DNA of 64,000 nucleotides from Halobellus clavatus (lineage in GTDB: Archaea > Halobacteriota > Halobacteria > Halobacteriales > Haloferacaceae), in assembly GCF_900107195.1 (NCBI RefSeq), contig NZ_FNPB01000008.1, positions 117,532 to 181,531 of the forward strand. Direction: 5' to 3'. The notes beneath the pieces were generated by a model that saw only the letters and a program-made list of their open reading frames with translations, was not told where the DNA came from and searched no databases. Within the stretch, counting starts at the first letter, position 1; every line of letters starts with the position of its first letter. Positions 1-6,951 of this stretch are shown here, in pieces. A program made the translations under genes and the position numbers.

Positions 1-1
1 C

Positions 2-187
2 GATACCGACGACGGGTACGAACTCCAGTATCCCGGGCACCGAGTCCTCGATGCGATCCAGAGCGGCGTCTTCCACGACCAGGCAGCGATCGGTCCGGTC
101 GAACTCGAAGCGCCCTGCCCGGCCTGTGGCGAACGGCTGACGTTCGAGTACGATACGGATTACATCGCCCTCCGCTGCGCACGCCGG
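2..187 (+). pseudogene. C-terminal fragment of a haloarchaeal winged-helix regulator (zinc-ribbon domain), truncated
   Basis: The frame entering at base 2 reads like the C-terminal sensor/zinc domain of haloarchaeal ArsR-type regulators: a YPGHRVLDAI segment, then CPACGERLTFEYDTDY. In that family a second CxxC follows at once, then a further stretch of protein. Here the frame reaches RCA and then runs without a stop through the promoter and start of the next gene to base 613. A one-base shift meets TGA at 189-191. I therefore read it as a gene whose 3' end has been lost, rather than an intact protein. The 5' part lies outside the window. The family assignment rests on motif memory, and a family of genuinely short proteins is not excluded. 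Confidence 0.45.
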
Positions 188-239
188 TTGACCGCCCCCA
201 CAACTGTAGGATTAAGGCCATCGCACGGCCACGGGTGGT

Positions 240-1037
240 ATGGACGTCTTCAGCACCGACACGCCGATCATCGGGATGGTCCACCTCCCACCGCTTCCGG
301 GGGCTCCCGGTTTCGAGGGCGACCGCGAGGACCTTCGCCGGCGACTCCGTCGGGACGCGACGGCCCTCGAATCGGGCGGCGTCGACGGCATTATGCTCGA
401 AAACTTCGGCGACGCTCCGTTCTATCCGGACCGCGTGCCGCGCCACGTCGTCGCCGACGTCACGGCACTCGCGGAAACGCTTCGCGACCAGATTTCCATC
501 CCGTTCGGCGTGAACGTGCTCCGGAACGACGGGCAGAGTGCGCTCGGCATCGCCGCCGCGACGGGCGGGGCGTTCGTCCGAGTGAACGTCCACACCGGTG
601 CCCGGCTCACTGACCAGGGGATCATCGAGGGGACGGCCCACGAAACGCTTCGGCTCCGTGAGCGACTCGACGCCGACGTGGCGATCCTCGCCGACATCGA
701 CGTGAAGCACTCCGCCCCGCTCACCGAGCGGTCGTACAGCGAGGTGGTGAGCGAACTCGTCGACCGCGGCGGGGCCGACGCTATCGTCGTGAGCGGTGCC
801 GGCACCGGCGAATCGGTCGAGACGAGCGTGCTCGAACGGGTGGTAGAATCGCGCGATGCACAGGCGCTCGACGTCCCCGTGTTGCTCGGCAGCGGTGTGA
901 CATCAGAAACCGCGCCGGAGCTGCTCTCGCTGGCCGATGGCGCGATCGTCGGCACGGCCCTCAAACGCGGCTCTCAGACGACGAACCCCGTCGACGAGGC
1001 GGCGGTCGAGCGTCTCGTCGAGGCCGTGTCTCACTGA
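240..1037 (+). CDS. BtpA/SgcQ family protein
   Basis: This 265-residue TIM-barrel-type protein of the BtpA/SgcQ family opens with IIGMVHLPPLPG, the family N-terminal signature. It continues with a segment typical of the barrel core (GVNVLRND, then ADIDVKHSAPL) and a C-terminal GTALKRG phosphate-site-like loop. BtpA was first described as a factor stabilising photosystem I in cyanobacteria, but the wide family is thought to act on sugar- or nucleoside-derived substrates; the haloarchaeal reaction is not established. The ATG at 240 follows a TATA-like GATTAAGG near 210. The gene converges on a PfkB kinase and overlaps it by 7 bases at the 3' end. A shared catabolic step is an inference from that pairing. 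Confidence 0.85.
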   Translation: MDVFSTDTPIIGMVHLPPLPGAPGFEGDREDLRRRLRRDATALESGGVDGIMLENFGDAPFYPDRVPRHVVADVTALAETLRDQISIPFGVNVLRNDGQSALGIAAATGGAFVRVNVHTGARLTDQGIIEGTAHETLRLRERLDADVAILADIDVKHSAPLTERSYSEVVSELVDRGGADAIVVSGAGTGESVETSVLERVVESRDAQALDVPVLLGSGVTSETAPELLSLADGAIVGTALKRGSQTTNPVDEAAVERLVEAVSH

Positions 1038-1960
1038 CTCGACAGGAACGCTCGAACGTCGCTCGCTGTGGGAAGGGTGCCGCGTGCGCCCACCGCAGTA
1101 CAGTTGAGTGCCGCGGCAGCGGCGGCAAAGCGCCCTGCGTCCCGTGCGGAGTGACTCTCGCGCATCCACGTGTGGATGAGGCCCGCGGTGAACGTGTCGC
1201 CAGCGCCCGTCGTGTCTTCGACGTCCACGTCGAAGGCCGGAATCTCGGTCACCCTGCCCTCGTGTACGAGGAGCGCCCCCTCGGCCCCCTGGGTGACAGC
1301 GGCACGAGACACGTTCCGCTCGGAGAGTGCGGCGGCCGCGTCGTCGCCCCCACTACCGAAATACGACTGCGCGGCGATGTCGCCCACCACGAACAGATCG
1401 ACGACCGGGAGCAGTCGATCGATCGTGGCGGACGTCGTTCCCCGGCCTTCGAGTTCCGAGAGCGGCCCCGCGAGGTCGAATACGAGCCTCGAAACCTCAC
1501 CTCGTTCACGAGCGCTCACAAGCGCAGAGACCACCTGGTCCGGTGCGTACGCGCTGGTGAACACGACATCCGCATCACTCACGTACTCGAGATCCTGCTC
1601 GTCGAGCCGCAGATTCGGGACGCTCGGGCCGCCGGCGACGATCATCCGTTTCCCGTCGGGGTCACGGAGAATCAGGGTGTAGGACGACTCCTCGGGACCG
1701 GTGCGCAACCGGGCGCAGTCGAGTCCGCGGTTCCGGAGGTCCGCTTTGATCTCGTCTGCGGCATCGGCACCGACCCGCGAGACGATCCCCGTGTCGTTCC
1801 CGAGTCTCGCCAGACCGGAGGCGACGTTGGCAGCGACGCCGCCGACGTCGGTGGCGTGGTTGCGGACGAACGCGCCGCCGTCGGGTTCCGGCAAGTTCGA
1901 GAGACCGTATCTGTGATCGATCACCGCACTCCCGACCGCAACCGCATCTAACGACGACAT
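1031..1960 (-). CDS. PfkB (ribokinase) family carbohydrate/nucleoside kinase
   Basis: This 309-residue cytoplasmic kinase of the ribokinase/PfkB fold uses ATP to phosphorylate a sugar or nucleoside hydroxyl. The N-terminal GG signature lies in VGGVAANVASGLARLG (about residues 40-55), the substrate-recognition side. The C-terminal PfkB signature DTTGAGDTFTAGL carries the anion-hole GAGD and the catalytic Asp. Length matches the family (about 300). The exact substrate cannot be read from sequence; ribose, nucleoside or pseudouridine are all possible. It is convergent with the BtpA gene and overlaps its stop, a pairing that suggests a two-step pathway for one metabolite. Confidence 0.85.
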   Translation of the reverse strand: MSSLDAVAVGSAVIDHRYGLSNLPEPDGGAFVRNHATDVGGVAANVASGLARLGNDTGIVSRVGADAADEIKADLRNRGLDCARLRTGPEESSYTLILRDPDGKRMIVAGGPSVPNLRLDEQDLEYVSDADVVFTSAYAPDQVVSALVSARERGEVSRLVFDLAGPLSELEGRGTTSATIDRLLPVVDLFVVGDIAAQSYFGSGGDDAAAALSERNVSRAAVTQGAEGALLVHEGRVTEIPAFDVDVEDTTGAGDTFTAGLIHTWMRESHSARDAGRFAAAAAALNCTAVGARGTLPTASDVRAFLSSQ

Positions 1961-2091
1961 TGGCTGCCGTAGTGGACCGATCGTGTTGAACCCACAGGCG
2001 ACGAGTTCGAAGATGCTGTTGGCTTTCTCTCGATCAGTCCCGCAAACGCTTCCCCGTCGCTGAGATCACTGTCTGTGAATCCGTTCGGGTA

Positions 2092-2116
2092 CGTAGCCAC
2101 CGCCACGATGGCTACG
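2092..2116. terminator. 8-bp hairpin over a stop codon, possible terminator
   Basis: CGTAGCCA at 2092-2099 is the exact inverse of TGGCTACG at 2109-2116, with a 9-base loop. The hairpin spans the TAG stop (2112-2114) of the leftward small gene. There is no T-run, so termination is only a guess. Confidence 0.3.
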
Positions 2117-2324
2117 GATCGATGTGGTGGACTGCGTCGGGCGAGAGCAACCGGCCGGTCGGCAGCGCGATCCACCCGTTTGGGAGCATCCGGATTCGTC
2201 CCTGGTGGAGCACTCGCTCCTGTTCGAAGTCGCCGTAGACCGTGGCCTTCTCGTATTCGATGACCGATTCGGACGTGAACTCTTCGGAGATCTCGTCCCA
2301 GACCGACGTGGTTGAAATCACCAT
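2112..2324 (-). CDS. small hypothetical protein (70 aa)
   Basis: I do not recognise this family. The protein is short, soluble and acidic. It starts MVISTTSVWDEISEEF and has a compact C-terminal part (VYGDFEQERVLHQGRIRMLPNGW) that looks like a small beta-rich domain. The frame stays open upstream to 2417, but the ATG at 2324 begins the acidic, haloarchaeal-looking part; the extension is arginine-rich with a different composition, so I choose 2324. It is divergent from the 2431 gene, with which it shares a short promoter region. Confidence 0.5.
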   Translation of the reverse strand: MVISTTSVWDEISEEFTSESVIEYEKATVYGDFEQERVLHQGRIRMLPNGWIALPTGRLLSPDAVHHIDP

Positions 2325-2430
2325 ATCACGCGCCTCGGGTTTCGACGTATTGATCCTTTCTACGACCCTGATAGTGACCCCGATCGGAGTCGGACGAACC
2401 CTTATGTGACAGTCCACCGAACTCGAACGT

Positions 2431-2640
2431 ATGATTCAGCGCCTCTGGAGGGTCTTCCTCAACCGCCTCGGAAGGTCCGAAGAGGAGGCCGACGGGCGTG
2501 ACGCCGAGACGTTCGTTCCGTCGCCGCTCGATCTGTCCGTCAGAATCGGGCACGGGGGGCGCGACGACGAGGTGGCGCGCGAACTCTCGAAGATCGACGA
2601 CCGCGCGGCGGAGTTAGAGGACGCCCGACGCGAGGAGTGA
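2431..2640 (+). CDS. small hypothetical protein (69 aa)
   Basis: This is a 69-residue protein of unknown function. A basic, amphipathic N-terminus (MIQRLWRVFLNRLGR) is followed by a very acidic, probably helical tail ending ELEDARREE. That pattern could lie along the membrane surface, but no transmembrane helix is present. A TATA-like CTTATGTG lies about 25-30 bases upstream. The stop codon abuts the first base of the 80-bp palindrome at 2641. Confidence 0.55.
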   Translation: MIQRLWRVFLNRLGRSEEEADGRDAETFVPSPLDLSVRIGHGGRDDEVARELSKIDDRAAELEDARREE

Positions 2641-2720
2641 TAGTGTTTACTCTCATCTCTTACCGCCGGGCGCTGCCAACGGGGGTGGCGCTCGGCGGTA
2701 AAAAGTGAGAGTAAACACTA
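2641..2720. repeat. 80-bp near-perfect palindrome (MITE-like or terminator hairpin)
   Basis: Left arm 2641-2673 and right arm 2688-2720 are inverse complements at 29 of 33 positions, with a 14-base loop. The outer 15 bases (TAGTGTTTACTCTCA) match perfectly. TGA is present directly on both flanks, which could be a 3-bp target duplication, although the left TGA is also the stop codon of the 2431 gene. The element is too short to encode anything. A mobile palindromic repeat or a very strong terminator hairpin would both fit. Confidence 0.75.
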
Positions 2721-2861
2721 TGAGTACCGCGCGGGGAGGGGTGTGGTCGACGGCAAGACGGGAGTCGTCGAGTGAGAGCTGTTCTGGATCCGATGCTGAC
2801 CGCGCCCCCGGGCGACAGTGAGCGTCGAAACTATTTCGAGCCGCCCCCTCGCTCTTCGAGT

Positions 2862-3965
2862 ATGGAGCAGCCGTTCGCTGAGTATCTCGACGACTTCACG
2901 CGCCGTGACTGGCAGACGCTCGACCCCGAGGACGTGAGCGCCCCCGTCCGCATCGCCGTCGTGGGTCTGGGGTGGTTCGCTCGCGAGTGGGCACTCCCGG
3001 GCATCGCGCGGTCGGCGTTCACCGACGCGACCGTCGTGACCGACGTTGACGCGGAGGCGGTCGAGACGGTCGCCGCCGAACGCGACGTCCACGGCGTCAG
3101 TCCGGAGGAACTTCGCGCTGGTAGCGTGGCCGACGAGTACGACGCGGTCTACGTCGCGACGCCGAACGCCACGCACCTCGAGTATGTGACTGCCGCCGCC
3201 GAACAGGGCAAAGCGGTGCTGTGCGAGAAGCCGCTCGAGGCCACCCTCGACCGCGCTCGACGACTCGTGAGCGCGTGCCGCGACGCCGGAGTGCCGCTGA
3301 TGGTCGGCTATCGGATGCAGACCGATCCCGCAGTGCGTCGGCTTCGCGACCTGGTTCGGGCCGGCGTCGCCGGCGACGTGATCCACGTCCACGCGACGAT
3401 GTCGCAGACGATGCTCGGCGAACTCGGCAGCGACCACGACCAGTGGCGACTCGACGCCCAACTCTCCGGTGGGAGTGCGGTGATGGATCTCGGCGTGTAC
3501 CCGCTCAACACCATTCGGTTCGTCCTCGGGACCGATCCGGTACGCGTGTCCGGACGGACCCGCACGGAGCACGAGGCGTTCGCCGACGTCGACGAGCACG
3601 CGATGTATCGACTAGAATTCCCCGGCGGCGTCGACGCGATGTGCACAGTGAGTCAGAATGCCCAGCACGCGAGCCGTCTCGAGATCACCGGGACGGACGC
3701 CAGGCTGATCCTCGATCCGGCGTTCTACGAGCGCGAGGACCGCGGGTTCGCGCTCGACCGCGGCGGGACCCGGATCGACGTGGATTTCGAGCAAGTCCAT
3801 CAACTCGAAGAGGAGTTCGCTTACTTCGGTCACCAGCTACTGGCCGAGGAGCCGTTCTCCCCGGACGGGGACCACGCACTCACCGATATGGAGGCGCTCG
3901 ACGGGATCTACGAATCGGCCGAGACCAGAGAGCCGGTGGCGCTCTCGGGTGAACTGCCGGACTGA
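2862..3965 (+). CDS. gfo6: Gfo/Idh/MocA oxidoreductase, D-xylose 1-dehydrogenase (Gfo6) type
   Basis: This 367-residue NAD(P)-dependent oxidoreductase has an N-terminal Rossmann fold with IAVVGLGWFAREWALPGIA (about residues 28-46). The family catalytic motif CEKPLE follows near residue 127, and the second domain contains the GGSAVMDLGVYPLN segment. N-terminal wording (DDFTRRDWQTLDPEDV) and overall length match haloarchaeal Gfo6, the D-xylose dehydrogenase that oxidises xylose to xylonolactone in Haloferax and Haloarcula. The ATG at 2862 is preferred over an open extension to 2772 because homologous sequence begins there and a TATA-like CTATTTCG lies about 30 bases upstream. The exact sugar is inferred. 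Confidence 0.75.
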   Translation: MEQPFAEYLDDFTRRDWQTLDPEDVSAPVRIAVVGLGWFAREWALPGIARSAFTDATVVTDVDAEAVETVAAERDVHGVSPEELRAGSVADEYDAVYVATPNATHLEYVTAAAEQGKAVLCEKPLEATLDRARRLVSACRDAGVPLMVGYRMQTDPAVRRLRDLVRAGVAGDVIHVHATMSQTMLGELGSDHDQWRLDAQLSGGSAVMDLGVYPLNTIRFVLGTDPVRVSGRTRTEHEAFADVDEHAMYRLEFPGGVDAMCTVSQNAQHASRLEITGTDARLILDPAFYEREDRGFALDRGGTRIDVDFEQVHQLEEEFAYFGHQLLAEEPFSPDGDHALTDMEALDGIYESAETREPVALSGELPD

Positions 3966-3974
3966 CTCCGGGCC

Positions 3975-4811
3975 TCACCGCTCGATGCCGTACACGTCTC
4001 GCGACCAGTCCCGCGTCGGCGTGTCGTAGACCGGCTGATCGCGATCCCGGCCGTCGAGGCGTCGTCGGTCCGCCGGATCGAGGTCCCAGTCGAGATCGGC
4101 GTTCGCCCGCACGTGCTCCGGCGACGAGGACCGCGGCAGCGCGACGATTCCGCGGTCGAGTGCCCACCGAAGGATCACCTGCGCCGGGTGTTTGTCGTAC
4201 GTCTCGGCCAACTCCTGGACGGCTTCGTCTTCGAACACCGCTGCCCGGGCCAGCGGCGCTGCCGCCTCGACGACGGTGTCGGTCTCCTGGCAGTACTCGA
4301 CGAGTTCGGGGCGCTGGAACCACGGGTGGAACTCGACCTGATTCACCGCGATCGGGACGTCCGCGATGTGCTGCGCACAACTCAGTTGATACGCGCTGAA
4401 GTTCGAGACGCCGACGTTGCGGACGAGGCCCCGCTCGTGCAGTCGAGCCATCGCCTGCAACGACTCCCGCAGCGAGATTGCCGGGTTCGGCCAGTGGATG
4501 AGATAGAGATCGAGATAATCGGTTCCGAGTCGCTCCAGCGACGCCTCACACGAGCGGATCAGCGACCCGTAGTCAAGGTGTTTCGGGAGGACCTTCGACG
4601 TGAGGAACACGTCGTCGCGGTCGTACTCCGCGAGGACCTCACCGATGACCGTCTCGTTGTGATATCCCTCGGCCGTGTCGATGTGCGTGTACCCGGCGTC
4701 GAGTGCCGCGCGAACACTCTCGGCTGTCTGCTCGTCGTCCAGTCCGTACGTGCCCAATCCGAGTGCGGGCAGTTCGTCACCGCTCGGGAGCGTCTGCGTC
4801 GAGAACGTCAC
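3975..4811 (-). CDS. aldo/keto reductase
   Basis: This 278-residue (beta/alpha)8 NADPH-dependent reductase has all four catalytic residues: Asp and Tyr in HIDTAEGYHNE, Lys in TSKVLPKH and His in LYLIHWPN. The C-terminal cofactor site ALPRSSSPEHVRAN (R-S-S) is also present. It resembles prokaryotic AKR5-type 2,5-diketo-D-gluconate or xylose-reductase-like enzymes; the natural substrate is unknown. The GTG at 4811 is chosen because the preceding 20 codons of open frame are not family-like. It is convergent with gfo6, with only 9 bases between them, so a role in the same sugar pathway is possible. Confidence 0.85.
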   Translation of the reverse strand: MTFSTQTLPSGDELPALGLGTYGLDDEQTAESVRAALDAGYTHIDTAEGYHNETVIGEVLAEYDRDDVFLTSKVLPKHLDYGSLIRSCEASLERLGTDYLDLYLIHWPNPAISLRESLQAMARLHERGLVRNVGVSNFSAYQLSCAQHIADVPIAVNQVEFHPWFQRPELVEYCQETDTVVEAAAPLARAAVFEDEAVQELAETYDKHPAQVILRWALDRGIVALPRSSSPEHVRANADLDWDLDPADRRRLDGRDRDQPVYDTPTRDWSRDVYGIER

Positions 4812-5435
4812 AGCAGCGTGTTCGGCAGATCCCCGATTGAAACTACCGCTTCGCGCTCCCCGAACAGCCAACGGAGCAGACTCGACCCCCCGGGGACGAG
4901 GGCATCGGGGCCATCGAACTGCAGACCCCCCACGAGGACCGCGAACCGTACGCCGCGTTAGCCCACGTCGAAGTGTCGACTGCGCGTCTTCCCAGACCCT
5001 CGATACTCCGTCCCATCACCGCATCAGAGCCTCAGGAGTCTCCGATCACGGCGCTTGGTTCTGCTCGTTGCTCGAACTGCTGGAGCGCAAACCTGTGGCG
5101 GCAGACGCGGCGGCCCGGTGTGCGGAGGTTCGGTGGGGGCCGGTGAGTGAAAATCGCGGTGGAGGGCCGATGCGCAGCGGTCAGTGTGGAGGGCCAGTGT
5201 CCGGAGATTGCGGTGGAGGGCCGATGCGCGGGGATGCGTTCACTGCCGGTGCAGTCGCCTGGGCGGGGCGGTGACGCCGGAGGACTCAGGCGGCCTGCAT
5301 CCACGCAAGTGTACCGGAGAGAAGCGTAAAAGCACTACGCTGACAAAATAATACTATTGCTGACGCTAGCGACGTTGATAACAGTAACAGAATAACCGCA
5401 GTATTCATACGCGAACTCCCGTTACCCCCTTCCAT
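4812..5435. other. 624-bp region without a convincing gene; gene debris and regulatory DNA
   Basis: The left part (about 4880-5010) holds a short open stretch encoding IELQTPHEDREPYAALAHV that looks protein-like but has no start, good extent or recognisable family, so it may be debris. The middle contains the 27-bp tandem repeat. The right part (5330-5430) is AT-rich with an 8-bp palindrome CGCTAGCG at 5364-5371. It is the likely promoter/operator of the DUF6293 gene. Confidence 0.5.
5129..5236. repeat. 27-bp tandem repeat, four degenerate units
   Basis: Units begin at about 5129, 5156, 5183 and 5210. Units two and four share the 20-mer GCGGTGGAGGGCCGATGCGC exactly, at 5156-5175 and 5210-5229. 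The period is a multiple of three, so both strands show a 9-residue repeat in open frames, but neither frame has a credible protein context. Confidence 0.8.
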
Positions 5436-6233
5436 ATGAGTGACACCACCGACGCCGCAAACGCGCAGCAGGACCCCGAAGCGGTCTCCTTCGAGGGCCT
5501 GAACGTCTCCGATCGGGTCCACATCGTCCCGCTGGGCTACGAGTACGAACGGGTCACGGTTCCGGCGGTCCGGATGCGGGCCGACCGCGTGCACCTCGTC
5601 TACCACGAGGGCGACGATCCCGACGAGCGCCCGGGCTACTACGAAGACATCCACGCGGATCTGCGCGCGGCGGGTATCGAGATCGACGACGACACCGTCT
5701 GCGACATCTTCGACCTCTACGACACCCTTCGAACCATCGCCGAACTCATCCAGGCCAACCGGGCACACGACGTCTACGTGAACCTCGCCGCCGGCGGCAA
5801 GGTCACCGCGATCGCGGGGATGATCGCCTGTATGGTCACGGGCGAGGCCGAGCCGATCTACGTGAGCGCCGCGGAGTACGGTCAGGACAAAGAGGTGCCA
5901 GTGGCCAAAGACGTGACGAGCGTCTCGCGACTCCCGACGTATCCGATCCAGGCGCCATCGCGCGACCCGCTGGTGCTCCTCCAGTACATCGTCGAGGAGG
6001 GACCGGTCACCAAACAGGAGTGCATCGAGTTCGCCGTCGCCGCCGGCATCGACCCCCTGGCGCAGCATTCGGCGGACGATACCCGCGGGCTGTACCGACT
6101 ACTCGATTCCCACCTCCTCGACTCGCTCCGGGCGGACGAGTACGTTGAAACCTACAAGCAGGGGCGGAACAAGTACGTCCAGGCGACCACTGAGGGCGAG
6201 AACACCCTCGACGCGTTCTCGTATATGTTGTAA
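5436..6233 (+). CDS. HFX_2341/DUF6293 family transcriptional regulator (CARF-like sensor + winged helix)
   Basis: This is a 265-residue protein of the haloarchaeal DUF6293 family. The N-terminal domain (about 25-170) is Rossmann-like: strands VHIVPLGYEYERV and DRVHLVYHEG, then NLAAGGK at residues 116-122 ahead of a hydrophobic helix. That pattern resembles the nucleotide-binding loop of CARF domains. The C-terminal part (about 185-265) looks like a winged helix (VEEGPVTKQECIEFAV, then RGLYRLLDSHLL). CARF proteins sense cyclic oligonucleotides in CRISPR systems, but no cas gene lies nearby. Start at ATG 5436, directly after an AT-rich promoter region. Ligand and targets are unknown. Confidence 0.75.
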   Translation: MSDTTDAANAQQDPEAVSFEGLNVSDRVHIVPLGYEYERVTVPAVRMRADRVHLVYHEGDDPDERPGYYEDIHADLRAAGIEIDDDTVCDIFDLYDTLRTIAELIQANRAHDVYVNLAAGGKVTAIAGMIACMVTGEAEPIYVSAAEYGQDKEVPVAKDVTSVSRLPTYPIQAPSRDPLVLLQYIVEEGPVTKQECIEFAVAAGIDPLAQHSADDTRGLYRLLDSHLLDSLRADEYVETYKQGRNKYVQATTEGENTLDAFSYML

Positions 6234-6344
6234 CGGCGGTCGTCACCGACCGGTGGCGCCCACGGAGTCAGATCGACCGCTACCCCCTGTCTGGACCCTG
6301 CCACGAGGCTTACTTACCTCCTGTGTATAGCCTTCGAGACAGCC

Positions 6345-6809
6345 GTGAGATCCCCCAAGTTCGACGATTTCGACCACGAGGCGCATATGCAAGCCGCATT
6401 CCAGTGCGCTCGTGAGGCGGCGGCGCGAGGCGACGAACCGTTCGGATCGGTGCTCGTCCGGGACGACGAGGTGATTCACGCCGAGTCGAACCGGGTCGTC
6501 ACCGCCTCTGATCTCCGGCGGCATCCCGAACTCCACCTCGCCCAGCGCGCGCACCGGGCGCACAGCTCCGCGGAGCGCGCTGCGATGGTGATGTACACGA
6601 GTACCGAACCGTGTCCGATGTGCGCCGGCGGGATGGCAACCGCCGGGTTCGGCCGCGTCGTCTACAGCGTCGGGGCCGACGAAATCGGGTCGTTCACCGG
6701 TAGCGAGCCGGCCGTTCGCGCCGAATCCATCCTCGACGGCGTCACCGAGGTGGTCGGGCCCGTTCTGAACGACGAGGGGCGGGAGATCCACCGCTCGTAC
6801 GATTGGTGA
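6345..6809 (+). CDS. nucleoside/nucleobase deaminase (zinc-dependent cytidine deaminase fold)
   Basis: This 154-residue deaminase is related to guanine deaminase and TadA/CMP deaminases. Zinc and catalytic residues appear as HPELHLA (His60, Glu62) and PCPMC (Cys90, Cys93), with the 30-residue spacing usual for the fold. The HAE at residues 45-47 is probably coincidental. Family members hydrolytically remove an amino group from guanine, cytosine or related nucleosides. The start is GTG at 6345. The gene stands alone between DUF6293 and a MATE exporter. The substrate cannot be assigned. Confidence 0.85.
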   Translation: MRSPKFDDFDHEAHMQAAFQCAREAAARGDEPFGSVLVRDDEVIHAESNRVVTASDLRRHPELHLAQRAHRAHSSAERAAMVMYTSTEPCPMCAGGMATAGFGRVVYSVGADEIGSFTGSEPAVRAESILDGVTEVVGPVLNDEGREIHRSYDW

Positions 6810-6951
6810 GACGACTGCCACTGGGCTTCCCAGCCCCCGCGACCACCTGGACGAGACGAGACGTCCCGACGGCCACGTGCCGTCGGTTCCGAAGGTCTCT
6901 CCGGGGCCGGAGGATTGAGGGCGGCGGCGATAGTACCGACGGGTACCTTCG

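Noticed and set aside
5032..5304. Repeat-containing small protein on the minus strand
   Set aside because: The 9-residue periodicity comes from the 27-bp DNA repeat. Both strands show it and there is no start context or domain.
6472..6483. HAE motif at residues 45-47 as the deaminase active site
   Set aside because: The HPEL at residues 60-63 has the usual 30-residue spacing to PCPMC, so HAE here is probably coincidental.
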